Translations under genes and position numbers: made by a program
Shown: piece after piece, positions 44,007 to 52,420 of the stretch
Layout: each line of letters starts with the position of its first letter
Position numbering within the stretch: position 1 is the stretch's first letter
The notes under the pieces: generated by a model
The model's input: the letters and a program-made list of their open reading frames with translations, nothing else
What the model was told of the DNA's origin: nothing
Databases searched by the model: none
Assembly: GCF_003434305.1 (NCBI RefSeq)
Contig: NZ_QKKX01000044.1
Coordinates: 148,591-212,590 of the forward strand
Direction: 5' to 3'
Length of the DNA: 64,000 nt
Source of the DNA: Micromonospora sp. MW-13
Lineage (GTDB): Bacteria > Actinomycetota > Actinomycetes > Mycobacteriales > Micromonosporaceae

Positions 44007-44646
44007 CTTCGGCGCGACCGAGATCCGGGTCGAGCTGTCCCGGGACTACGATCCGGCCGCCGCGCGGCTGCCCGGGATGGCGCTCGGCACGCGCCGGCTC
44101 GGCGGGCCGTGCGGCCCGGCGGTGGCCGGCTGGTACCGCGACGGCGCACGGCACGCGCGGCTCACCCACCCGGTGGACCTGTGCCGGGAGGCCGACGCCA
44201 CCTCGGCGCGTTCCCTCGTGCTGATCCGCGAGCTGACCGCCCGCGGGGTCGCGGTGGACTGGACGGCGCGCTGCCGGGACGGGTGCCACGGCGGCGGCCT
44301 GTTCACCCACCTCCACCCGCCGGCACGGCTGGACGGGGACCCCGACGGCGCGGTCACGGCCCGCTGGCGAGAGGAGTTCTTCCTCTGCCGGTGCGTCTAC
44401 CGGCGCGGACCCGGGTTCGTCGAGGTCCGCGACCGGCGCTCCGGCTCGCTGGAGGTGGTGACGATCGACGAGCCGGGTCACCTGACGGCGATCACGGCGC
44501 TGGTGGAGGGCGTCGCCGCGACGGAGGTACCGGCCGGGGTGCGCCACGACCTCGCCGGGGCGCACCTGGTCGTCGAGCAGGCCGGCCACCTGTGGTGGCT
44601 GCCGACCCGCGCCCACCGCTGGCCCTTCCCCGCCCTGATCGTCTAG
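43987..44646 (+). CDS. DUF5825-like protein, RiPP radical SAM partner
   Basis: A 219-residue protein from ATG at 43987, overlapping the radical SAM gene by 20 bases. No catalytic motif or membrane helix is evident; three Cys occur close together in TARCRDGCHGGG and FLCRCVYRRGPGF. Proteins of this length that follow TIGR03975 radical SAM genes in actinomycetes are, as I recall, the DUF5825 family, of unknown function; a substrate-presenting or accessory role is inferred. The assignment is by context and general resemblance. Confidence 0.7.
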   Translation: MPSQRVDFGATEIRVELSRDYDPAAARLPGMALGTRRLGGPCGPAVAGWYRDGARHARLTHPVDLCREADATSARSLVLIRELTARGVAVDWTARCRDGCHGGGLFTHLHPPARLDGDPDGAVTARWREEFFLCRCVYRRGPGFVEVRDRRSGSLEVVTIDEPGHLTAITALVEGVAATEVPAGVRHDLAGAHLVVEQAGHLWWLPTRAHRWPFPALIV

Positions 44647-44694
44647 CTGCCCTGATCGCGCAGCTCCCCCGACCGTGTCACCCCGAGGAGGCCC

Positions 44695-45900
44695 ATGAGC
44701 ACCGCCGAGGACGAGCTGGCGCCACCCCGGCAGGCCCCGTTCATCGTCGATCCGTACCCGACGTTGGCCCGGATCCGGGCCAACGGTCCGGTGTCGATCC
44801 TGCACAGCGACGAGGGTCTGCCCATGTGGGTGGTCGCCCGGTACCGCGACGTGCGGGCGGTGCTGGCCGACCCGAGGTTCGGCCAGGACGTCCGCCGGGC
44901 GCAGGATCTGGCCGACGACCGGGTGGCGGGCGTGCCGCTCGGCAGCGACATGGTCCACATGCTCAACAGCGACCCGCCCGACCACACCCGGCTGCGTCGG
45001 CTGATCCACGGGTTCTTCACCGCCCGGCGGGTGGCGGCCATGCGCCCGCTGGTGGAACGGGTCACCACCACGTTGCTCGACGGGATCGCCGATCGCGACA
45101 CCGTCGATCTCGTGGCGGATTTCGCCTTCCCCCTACCCATGCTGGTCATCTGCGAGTTGATCGGCTTCCCGGCGGAGGACCGGGCCGCCTACCGGAGCTG
45201 GTCCACGGCGATCCTGACCCACGGCGACGATCCGGAAGCCTTTGGTCGGGCGCTGCGGGAACTGACCGACCACATCGCCGTCGTGTTGGAGCGGCGGCGC
45301 ACGGACCCCCGCGACGACCTGCTGACCGTCCTGCTCGTGGCCCGCGACCAGGGTCAGCTCACCGACGACGAGATCGTGGGCATGGTGTTCCTGCTGCTGA
45401 TCGGGGGCCACGAGACGACCGTCAACCTGCTCGGCACCGCCACCCTCGCGTTGCTGCGCAACCCCGACCAGCACGCCTGGTTGCGGCAGAACCGGGCCGC
45501 GCTGCCCATGGCGGTCGACGAGTTTCTCCGCTACGAGTCCCCGGTGAGCATGGCGACCCTGCGGTTCACCACCGAGCCGGTGGACGTCGACGGGGTCGAG
45601 ATTCCCGCCGGGGAACTGGTCCTGGTGTCGCTGGGCGGCGCGAACCGCGACCCCGACCGGTTCCCCGAGGCCGACCGGCTCGTCCTCGACCGGGGCGACG
45701 CCGGACACCTCGCCTTCGGCCACGGGGTGCACCGGTGCCTCGGCGCGTTTCTCGGCAAACTCGAGGGCGAGGTGGCGCTGGACGCGCTGCTGAGCCGTTT
45801 CCCGGGGCTGACGCTGGCCGGCACCGAGGCGGACCTGCGCTGGCGAAACACGATCATGCTCCGTGGGCTGGAGTCGCTGCCGGTGGCCACGCATGGCTGA
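44695..45900 (+). CDS. Cytochrome P450 in the RiPP operon
   Basis: A 401-residue P450 from ATG at 44695 with GAGGAGG upstream. The I-helix oxygen-binding motif is LLIGGHETTVNL (near residue 237), the K-helix ExxR is DEFLRYE, and the heme-binding loop is HLAFGHGVHRCLGAFL with the Cys ligand near residue 348. It resembles CYP105/CYP107-type bacterial P450s that oxidise natural products. Being between the RiPP maturase genes and an exporter, it probably hydroxylates or cross-links the peptide. Ferredoxin partners are not encoded next to it. Confidence 0.92.
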   Translation: MSTAEDELAPPRQAPFIVDPYPTLARIRANGPVSILHSDEGLPMWVVARYRDVRAVLADPRFGQDVRRAQDLADDRVAGVPLGSDMVHMLNSDPPDHTRLRRLIHGFFTARRVAAMRPLVERVTTTLLDGIADRDTVDLVADFAFPLPMLVICELIGFPAEDRAAYRSWSTAILTHGDDPEAFGRALRELTDHIAVVLERRRTDPRDDLLTVLLVARDQGQLTDDEIVGMVFLLLIGGHETTVNLLGTATLALLRNPDQHAWLRQNRAALPMAVDEFLRYESPVSMATLRFTTEPVDVDGVEIPAGELVLVSLGGANRDPDRFPEADRLVLDRGDAGHLAFGHGVHRCLGAFLGKLEGEVALDALLSRFPGLTLAGTEADLRWRNTIMLRGLESLPVATHG

Positions 45901-47149
45901 CTCCGCCACCCGGACCCCCCGGCGTCGGTCGGGGCCCCGGCTGAGTCTGGAGCCGCTGCGGTCCCGCGACTACCGGCTGCTCTTCGTCGCCGAGTCGGTG
46001 TCGGTCTTCGGCGACGCGTTCCACGCCGTCGCGCTGCCCTGGCTGGTCTACCAGGTCGGCGGGGGTGCCCGGGAACTCGGGCTGCTGGTCGCGGTCTACG
46101 GCCTGTGCCGGCTGGCGACCACACCGCTGGGCGGGATCCTCGCCGACCGGGTCGGCCCCTGGCACGTGATGCTGGTCTCCGACCTCGGCCGGTTGGTGTT
46201 CACCGCCGCGATCGCGGTGGTCGCTGTCGCCGGCGACCCGGATCTCGTCCTGATCGGGGCGCTGGTCGTCGGCACCGGTCTGGGGGCCGGCCTGTTCCAG
46301 CCGGCCGCCTACGCCATCACGCCCCGGCTGCTCCCCGCCGACCAGTTGGCGGCCGGCAACGCGCTGCACAGCACCGCCGGCTTCGCCGCCGGCCTGGTCG
46401 GGCCCGGGGTCGCCGGGTTGCTCGTCGTCGCGCTCTCCCCGGGCGTCGCGTTCGGCGTCGACGCGCTCACCTTCGCGGTCTCGGCCGTATGCCTCGGGGC
46501 CATCGGGATGCACCATCGCCGGGTCGCGCCGGTCGCCCGACCCGCCGACGGGGCGCCACCGCCGCCTCGGTCGACGTTCTGGCAGCTATTGCGCGGGTCC
46601 CCGCTGCTGCGGACCGTCCTGGCGGTGACCGCCGCGGCCAACCTGACCGTCGGCGGGATGATCCGGGTGGGGCTGCCCTCGCTGGCCAGCGCCGACCTGG
46701 CCGCCGGGGCGGGTGGCTTCGGTGGCCTGCTGGCCGCGTTCACCGGCGGGTCGCTGGCCGGCGGGTTCTTCACCGCCGGGTTGGCCCGGCTACGGCGGCG
46801 CGGCGCCACGGCCATGCTCTCCGGGTTGGTGATGGCCGCGGCGGTGGCGCTCGTGCCGTTCGCCGGTTACGCCGGTGCCGTCGTCGCGCTGGCCGTCGCC
46901 GGGGTCGCCAGCACCGTGACCAACGTTCTGATCATCACTGTCGTCCAGCAACACACCGCTGCCCACCTGCTCGGCCGGGTGATGAGTGCCATCCTCTTCG
47001 CGGCGTTGGGCCTCTTCCCACTGTCCGGCGTGGCGGCGGGTCTGGTGGTGGACGCGTACGGGAGCGGGGTGCTCTTCCTGGCCACCGCGGCGACGTTGGG
47101 CGCCGCCTTCAGCGTCGGCCTTTCCCGCCGCGCCCTCCGCGAGGGGTGA
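45893..47149 (+). CDS. MFS transporter, candidate exporter of the RiPP product
   Basis: A 418-residue membrane protein with about twelve helices, from ATG at 45893 overlapping the P450 stop by 8 bases. The first helix pair is followed by GGILADRVGPWHVMLVSD, the MFS loop 2-3 motif, and the protein belongs to the MFS_3/enterobactin-exporter-like group (LSLEPLRSRDYRLLFVAESVSVFGDAFHAVALPWLVYQVGG opening). Export or self-protection is the likely role. It closes the plus-strand operon that starts at 40070. Confidence 0.88.
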   Translation: MADSATRTPRRRSGPRLSLEPLRSRDYRLLFVAESVSVFGDAFHAVALPWLVYQVGGGARELGLLVAVYGLCRLATTPLGGILADRVGPWHVMLVSDLGRLVFTAAIAVVAVAGDPDLVLIGALVVGTGLGAGLFQPAAYAITPRLLPADQLAAGNALHSTAGFAAGLVGPGVAGLLVVALSPGVAFGVDALTFAVSAVCLGAIGMHHRRVAPVARPADGAPPPPRSTFWQLLRGSPLLRTVLAVTAAANLTVGGMIRVGLPSLASADLAAGAGGFGGLLAAFTGGSLAGGFFTAGLARLRRRGATAMLSGLVMAAAVALVPFAGYAGAVVALAVAGVASTVTNVLIITVVQQHTAAHLLGRVMSAILFAALGLFPLSGVAAGLVVDAYGSGVLFLATAATLGAAFSVGLSRRALREG

Positions 47150-47284
47150 CCGGCCCGCCGGACCGCGGCCGGCGACCATGCTTCCGGAGCCCGGGACCGG
47201 CGGACTCCAGGAACGGCGGACCGCACCGATGTCACGAACGACTCAGCTCCACAGGCGTACGGAGGGACCCGGGTCGGATCCGGC

Positions 47285-47437
47285 TCAGGCGAAGTCGAAC
47301 ACGAACGGGAAGGCCAGGACGACCGTCCAGGCCCAGACGGCATAGACGATCAGGTAACGGGTCTGCCAGAGTTCCAGGCGGGCGAAGGGCATGCGACCGC
47401 GTACGAAGCCGAGGAACCTCGTCTTGGGCGCGGTCAC
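47285..47437 (-). CDS. Small single-helix membrane protein after the peptide ABC operon
   Basis: A possible 50-residue protein from GTG at 47437, 8 bases past the ATPase gene. It begins TAPKTRFLGFVRGRMPFARLE and ends with a Trp/Tyr-rich helix YLIVYAVWAWTVVLAFPFV. The amino-acid use is protein-like, but there is no clear Shine-Dalgarno, so translation would depend on coupling to the gene before it. From 47150 to 47284 I see no gene. Confidence 0.45.
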   Translation of the reverse strand: MTAPKTRFLGFVRGRMPFARLELWQTRYLIVYAVWAWTVVLAFPFVFDFA

Positions 47438-47445
47438 CGGAGTCG

Positions 47446-48456
47446 TCAGGCGATGACCGGAAGGTGCCGCGCTGCCGGGGGAACCTCGTTGATGCACGCC
47501 ACGGGATGCCCGGCACCGCGCTGGACCAGGGCGGGCTGCTCCGCCGAGCAGGCGTCGGTGGCCTGCCAACAGCGGGTCCGGAACCGGCAGCCGCTGGGCG
47601 GGTTCACCGGACTGGGCGGGTCGCCCCGGAGCAGGATCTGCGCACGCTCGTGGTGCGGGTCCGGTACCGGCGCGGCGGACAGCAACGCCTTGGTGTACGG
47701 GTGTGCCGGACGGTCGAAGATCTCCGCCACGGTGCCGGTCTCCACCACGCTGCCGAGATACATGACGGCGACCCGGTGCGAGATGTGCCGCACGACGGAC
47801 AGGTCGTGGGCGATGAACACGTACGCCAGACCGAGGTCCCGTTGCAGCCGCCGGAGCAGGTTGATCACCTGCGCCTGGACCGACACGTCGAGCGCCGACA
47901 CCGGCTCGTCACAGACCACCACCTCGGGCTGCAACGCCAGGGCACGAGCGATGCCGATCCGCTGCCGCTGGCCGCCGGAGAACTGGTGCGGGTAACGGTT
48001 GACGTGCTCGGGGTCGAGCCCGACGGTCTCCAGCAGTTCCTGGACCCGCCGCCGGCGCCGGTCGGCGGTGCCCAACTCGCCGTGCACGGCGAACGGCTCG
48101 GCGATGATCTGACCGACCGTCATCCTCGGGTCGAGCGACGAGTACGGGTCCTGGAAGACGAACTGGATACGCCGGCGCAGGTCGCGCAACTCCCTGCCGC
48201 GCAGCCCGGCGATGTCGGTCCCCCGGTAGCGGATCTGCCCGCCGGTCGGCTGTTCCAGCCGGGTCAGCAGCTTGGCGAGGGTCGACTTGCCACAGCCGGA
48301 CTCACCGACGATGCCCAGCGTCTCGCCGGCCCGGAGCTCGAAGGAGACGCCGTCGACGGCCTTGACCACACCCGCCGACCGCTTGAACAGGTTCCCCCGC
48401 CGGACCGGGAAGTGCTTGGTGAGCCCGTCGACGTCGAGCAGCACGTCGGGGGTCAT
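47446..48456 (-). CDS. Oligopeptide ABC transporter ATP-binding protein (DppF/OppF type)
   Basis: A 336-residue ATPase from ATG at 48456, overlapping the previous stop (ATGA). Walker A GESGCGKST, Q-loop FVFQDPYSSLDPRMTV, signature FSGGQRQRIGIARAL, Walker B VVVCDEPVSALD and the C-terminal oligopeptide-transporter cysteine region (SGCRFRTRCWQATDAC) are all present; the last can hold an Fe-S cluster in some members. It pairs with the fused permease-ATPase gene to form the nucleotide-binding dimer. Confidence 0.93.
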   Translation of the reverse strand: MTPDVLLDVDGLTKHFPVRRGNLFKRSAGVVKAVDGVSFELRAGETLGIVGESGCGKSTLAKLLTRLEQPTGGQIRYRGTDIAGLRGRELRDLRRRIQFVFQDPYSSLDPRMTVGQIIAEPFAVHGELGTADRRRRRVQELLETVGLDPEHVNRYPHQFSGGQRQRIGIARALALQPEVVVCDEPVSALDVSVQAQVINLLRRLQRDLGLAYVFIAHDLSVVRHISHRVAVMYLGSVVETGTVAEIFDRPAHPYTKALLSAAPVPDPHHERAQILLRGDPPSPVNPPSGCRFRTRCWQATDACSAEQPALVQRGAGHPVACINEVPPAARHLPVIA

Positions 48457-49448
48457 GCCGCGCTCCGGCGGGGCCGGCCGATGACGAAACCGAAGTTGTA
48501 CGGGTGCACCGGATGGCTGCGCGGCACCGACAGCAGGATCCCGTCGCCGGGCGACCGGTACTCCTCGATGATGGTGAGGTCGACCGGGGAGAGCAACCGG
48601 CCGAGCAGTTCTCCCCCGGTGGTGGCGGTCAGCAGCCGGTCCTCGGTGATCTCGGGTACCAACATGCCCCCGTGCCCGGGCCGCAGGTCCCAGGCGACCT
48701 CGACGTCGGTGACCGGCCGGGGCGGTGCCGGCTCGTCGAGCATGCCCAGGTGGATCATCACCCGGCGGACACCGTCGACGTTCCGGGCGATCCAGTCGTC
48801 CTCGCTGCGGGAGCCGAAGCCGAGGCCGCCGACCTCGACGCCGATGGCGGACACCCCGGCGGCGCTGGCCGCGTCGAACACCGAGTTCGGGAACGCGACC
48901 GCGGCGTCCTCGCCCTGGATGTACGGCATGCCGAAGGCGACGGCCAGCTCCCGGCTGGCGGCCGACAGCGGGCCGGTCGCGTCGTAGAGCACGACGCCCC
49001 AGGTGGTGCCCCACGGGCCGGGGTGGAAGTCCAGCAGGTGGGTGGAGCGCTCGATGATCTGCTCGACGAGCACCTGGCCGGTCCGTCCCGTGATCGACTC
49101 GGTGTCGCGCAGGATCGCCTTGTTCATGTTGACGAAGCCGACCTGCTGGATGTCGTTGGAGTAGCGGGTGACGGTCCGCAGGGCGTACGGGTTGGCGGCC
49201 GGCACGACCACCAGGGTTCCGCGCAGCGTCGCCGGGTCGGTGCCGGCCAGCACCGCGCGCAGCACCGCGTGCGAGAACCACTCGTTGCCGTGCACCCCGG
49301 ACAGCAGGGTGAGCGTCGGCCCGTCGGCGGTGCCCGACACCACGTGGACGTGGATGGCCAGCTCCGAGCCGTCCAGGTCGGTCAGTACGGGGAACCGCAG
49401 GATCTGGCGTTCCCCGGGGCGGGTTCGCAGCAGTACGCGGGAGGTCAT
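48453..49448 (-). CDS. Aspartoacylase/succinylglutamate desuccinylase-type (M14-like) zinc hydrolase
   Basis: A 331-residue protein from ATG at 49448. LLSGVHGNEWFSHAVLRAVL supplies the HxxE zinc pair, LLDFHPGPWGTTWG the third His, and IGVEVGGLG contains a candidate catalytic Glu. Such enzymes release acyl groups from amino acids or cut C-terminal residues. It sits inside a peptide-uptake operon, so it probably processes the imported compound in the cytosol. Confidence 0.85.
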   Translation of the reverse strand: MTSRVLLRTRPGERQILRFPVLTDLDGSELAIHVHVVSGTADGPTLTLLSGVHGNEWFSHAVLRAVLAGTDPATLRGTLVVVPAANPYALRTVTRYSNDIQQVGFVNMNKAILRDTESITGRTGQVLVEQIIERSTHLLDFHPGPWGTTWGVVLYDATGPLSAASRELAVAFGMPYIQGEDAAVAFPNSVFDAASAAGVSAIGVEVGGLGFGSRSEDDWIARNVDGVRRVMIHLGMLDEPAPPRPVTDVEVAWDLRPGHGGMLVPEITEDRLLTATTGGELLGRLLSPVDLTIIEEYRSPGDGILLSVPRSHPVHPYNFGFVIGRPRRSAA

Positions 49449-49452
49449 GTCG

Positions 49453-51414
49453 TCACGGCCTTTCGGGGATCGACGAGGTGGTGGCGGTCTCCGGCCGGGC
49501 ATCGCCGAGCGGGGTCAGGCGCAGGCACGCCGCCAGGTGGCCGGCGGTCACCGGGACGAGGTCCGGCACGGCGGCCGAGCAGTCGGGCGTGCGGATCCCG
49601 CAGCGCGGGGCGAACGCGCATCCCGCCGGCAGTGCGGTCATGCTCGGCGGGGAGCCGGGGATCGCCCACAGCTCCTCGTCGGCGGGCCGGTCGAGGCGGG
49701 GTACGGAGTCCAGCAGGCCCTGGGTGTACGGCATCGAGGGGTTGTCGAACACGTCGGCGGCGGTGCCGACCTCGACGAGCCGGCCGGCGTACATCACCGC
49801 GACCCGGTCGGCGATCTCGGCCACGATCCCGAGGTCGTGGGTGATCATCAAGATCGCCGCGCCGGTACGCTCCCGGACGGCCCGCAGCGCGGCGAGCACC
49901 TGGGCCTGCACGGTGACGTCCAGGGCGGTGGTGGGCTCGTCGGCGATGATGAGATCCGGGTCGTTGGCGATGGCCATCGCGATCACCACCCGCTGGCGCA
50001 TGCCGCCCGAGAACTGGTGCGGGTAGTCGCCGAGCCGGTTACGGGCGTCCGGGATCCCGACGGTGTCCAGCAGTTCCACGGCGCGGGCCCGGGCGGCGGC
50101 CCGGGAGCAGCCCTGGTGTACGCGGACGGCCTCGGCGACCTGGTCGCCGATGGTGTGCACCGGGCTCAGCGAGGACATCGGGTCCTGGAACACCATGGCG
50201 ATCCGGCTGCCCCGCAGGCGCCGGAAGTGCGGCTCGGCCAGCCCGACGAGTTCCTGGCCGGCGAAGTGGATCGAGCCGCTGACGGTGGCGGTGGGCGGCA
50301 GCAGCCCCATCAGCGCCGCGGCGCTGACGGACTTGCCCGAGCCGGACTCACCGACCAGGCCGACGACCTCGCCACGGCGCAGTTCCAGGTCGAGGTGACG
50401 AACCGCGGACACGTCGCCGCTGTCGGCGGCGAACACCACCCGCAGGTCGCGGACCGACAGCAGCACGTCGTCGGGCACCGCGTCGGTGCGCTCCGCCGGC
50501 CGGGCGAGGTACCTGCGGCGGCGCGGACCCTTGGTCTGGGTCGGGTCGAGGGCGTCGCGCAGGCCGTCGCCGATGAAGTTGATGGACAGGGCGATGAGCA
50601 GGATGACCAGGCCCGGGAAGTAGAACAGCCAGGGCCGGGTGGCGACCGCGGACTGGGCGTTGGCCACCAGCAGGCCGAGGGAGGTGTCCGGCGGCTGGAC
50701 GCCGAAGCCGATGAACGACAGCGCGGTCTCGGCGAGGATCGCGGTGGCGACCAGGATGGTCACCGACACGATGATCGGGGCGGCCACGTTGGGCAGGATG
50801 TGCCGCAGCATGATCCGGAGATCGGACGAGCCCAACGCCCGGGCGGCGGAGATGAACTCGCGTTCCCGCAGGCCGAGTACGACGCCGCGGACGACCCGGG
50901 CCACGCTGGTCCACATCAGCGCGGCGAGTACGGCCGCGATGAGCACCCACCCGCCGCCGCTGCCGGCGAAGTTGTGCCCGAGGACGGCGGCGACCGCGAT
51001 CGTCGGCACGGTGAGGAACAGGTCCACCAGCCGCATCAGCAGTGCGTCGGTGCGTCCGCGGTAGTAGCCGGCGACGATGCCGATCACGGTGCCGACCACC
51101 GCCGCGCCGAACGCCACGGTGAGCGCGATCAGCAGCGACTGCTGGGTACCGCGCATGACCTGGGCGAGCAGGTCGTGGCCGAGCGAGTCGGTGCCCAGCG
51201 GGTGGGCCGCCGACGGTGGCTGCGAGTTGTCGGGCGTGATCTCGTCGTGGCCGTAGCGCCACAGCAGCGGGCCGACGAACGCGAACGACCCGACGAGTAC
51301 GAGGGCCACCAGCGCCGCCGCGGCGAGCCGGTGCCGGCGGAACCGGGTGAGGACGCCGCGCCATGGACCGGGCGCGGCGGCGGGTGCGGACACCGGTGGC
51401 GGTTCAGCGGACAC
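49453..51414 (-). CDS. Fused peptide ABC permease and ATP-binding protein (DppC-DppD fusion)
   Basis: A 653-residue fusion from GTG at 51414. Residues 1-300 are a DppC-type permease (about six helices, EAA loop SAARALGSSDLRIMLRHILPN). Residues 320-653 are a DppD ATPase with Walker A GESGSGKSV, signature FSGGMRQRVVIAMAI, Walker B LIIADEPTTALD and the C-terminal Cys region CAFAPRCGIRTPDC. The frame is continuous, so this is a real gene fusion known from other actinomycetes, not a sequencing join. It overlaps the DppB-like gene by 11 bases. Confidence 0.92.
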   Translation of the reverse strand: MSAEPPPVSAPAAAPGPWRGVLTRFRRHRLAAAALVALVLVGSFAFVGPLLWRYGHDEITPDNSQPPSAAHPLGTDSLGHDLLAQVMRGTQQSLLIALTVAFGAAVVGTVIGIVAGYYRGRTDALLMRLVDLFLTVPTIAVAAVLGHNFAGSGGGWVLIAAVLAALMWTSVARVVRGVVLGLREREFISAARALGSSDLRIMLRHILPNVAAPIIVSVTILVATAILAETALSFIGFGVQPPDTSLGLLVANAQSAVATRPWLFYFPGLVILLIALSINFIGDGLRDALDPTQTKGPRRRRYLARPAERTDAVPDDVLLSVRDLRVVFAADSGDVSAVRHLDLELRRGEVVGLVGESGSGKSVSAAALMGLLPPTATVSGSIHFAGQELVGLAEPHFRRLRGSRIAMVFQDPMSSLSPVHTIGDQVAEAVRVHQGCSRAAARARAVELLDTVGIPDARNRLGDYPHQFSGGMRQRVVIAMAIANDPDLIIADEPTTALDVTVQAQVLAALRAVRERTGAAILMITHDLGIVAEIADRVAVMYAGRLVEVGTAADVFDNPSMPYTQGLLDSVPRLDRPADEELWAIPGSPPSMTALPAGCAFAPRCGIRTPDCSAAVPDLVPVTAGHLAACLRLTPLGDARPETATTSSIPERP

Positions 51415-52393
51415 GTCGGATCCTCGGATCGAGAGCGGCGTACAGGATGTCGGCGAGCAGGTTGAACAGGACCACCGCGACCGCCGCCACGAGCAGCCAC
51501 GCCATCACGGCGTTGACGTCCCGCCCGTTGATGGACTCCAGCAGGTAGTCGCCCATGCCCCGCCACTGGAAGACGGTCTCGGTGACCACCGCCCCGGCGA
51601 AGACGGCGGTGAAGTCCAGCGCGATGACCGTCACCAGTGGGGTGAGCGCCGTGCGCAGGGCGTACTTGCGCAGTACGGTGCGTCGTCGCAGGCCCTTGGC
51701 GGTGGCCAGCTTGACGTAGTCGCTGCCGAGCACGTCCAGCATCGACGAGCGCTGGAACCGGCTCCACGCGGCGAAGTTGATCAGTACCAGCGTGATGGTC
51801 GGCAGCACCAGGTGGCCGGCGAGGTCGGCGATCCGGCCGCCCAGGGTGGGCGGCGGGATCACCGAACTGTCGCCGACGGTGTAGATCAGGGTGCTGCCGG
51901 CCAGGGTGTTCAGTTCGATGCCGCCCTGCTTGAGCAGCACGGCCAGCCAGAAGGACGGCATCGCCAGGAACAGGAAGCCGGTCGAGGTGAACAGGTAGTC
52001 CAGCCAGGAGTACTGACGGACCGCGCTGACGACCCCGACCAGGATCGCCAGCACGGCCGCGATCAGCATCGCGATGAGGACGAACCGCATCGTGATGCCC
52101 AGGCGCGAGCCGATCTCCATGCCGATGTCGGCGTTGCGGTCGACCGACGGACCGAGGTCGCCCTGGACGACCCCGGTCAGCCAGTCCCAGTACCGTTGCA
52201 GCACGGGCTGGTCCAGCCCGAGCCGTGCCTCCTCGGCGGCGATCGTGTGCGGCGGCACCGGTGGCTGTCGCTCCCGGAGTTCGGCCAGCGGATCACCGGA
52301 CTTGGCCACGGCCAGGAATATCAGGAACGTCGACACGAACAGCACCGGAATGGCGACGAGCAGCCGCCGCAGGGCGAAACCCACGATCTCCAT
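51404..52393 (-). CDS. Peptide ABC transporter permease (DppB type)
   Basis: A 329-residue protein from ATG at 52393 with GGAAGG upstream. Six helices, DppB N-terminal pattern FALRRLLVAIPVLFVSTFLIFLAV and loop LGSDYVKLATAKGLRRRTVLRKYALRTALTPLVTVIAL with the EAA-type motif. It forms the channel with the permease half of the fused protein downstream. Confidence 0.93.
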   Translation of the reverse strand: MEIVGFALRRLLVAIPVLFVSTFLIFLAVAKSGDPLAELRERQPPVPPHTIAAEEARLGLDQPVLQRYWDWLTGVVQGDLGPSVDRNADIGMEIGSRLGITMRFVLIAMLIAAVLAILVGVVSAVRQYSWLDYLFTSTGFLFLAMPSFWLAVLLKQGGIELNTLAGSTLIYTVGDSSVIPPPTLGGRIADLAGHLVLPTITLVLINFAAWSRFQRSSMLDVLGSDYVKLATAKGLRRRTVLRKYALRTALTPLVTVIALDFTAVFAGAVVTETVFQWRGMGDYLLESINGRDVNAVMAWLLVAAVAVVLFNLLADILYAALDPRIRRVR

Positions 52394-52420
52394 GAGGAAC
52401 CTTCCCGCGCCCGCTGCCGG

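Noticed and set aside
46105..48987. Very long plus-strand frame (about 960 codons) across the MFS gene and antisense to the ABC ATPase
   Set aside because: Arg/Pro/Gly-dominated translation typical of a GC-rich shadow frame; the MFS gene and minus-strand ATPase in the same place have full family motifs.
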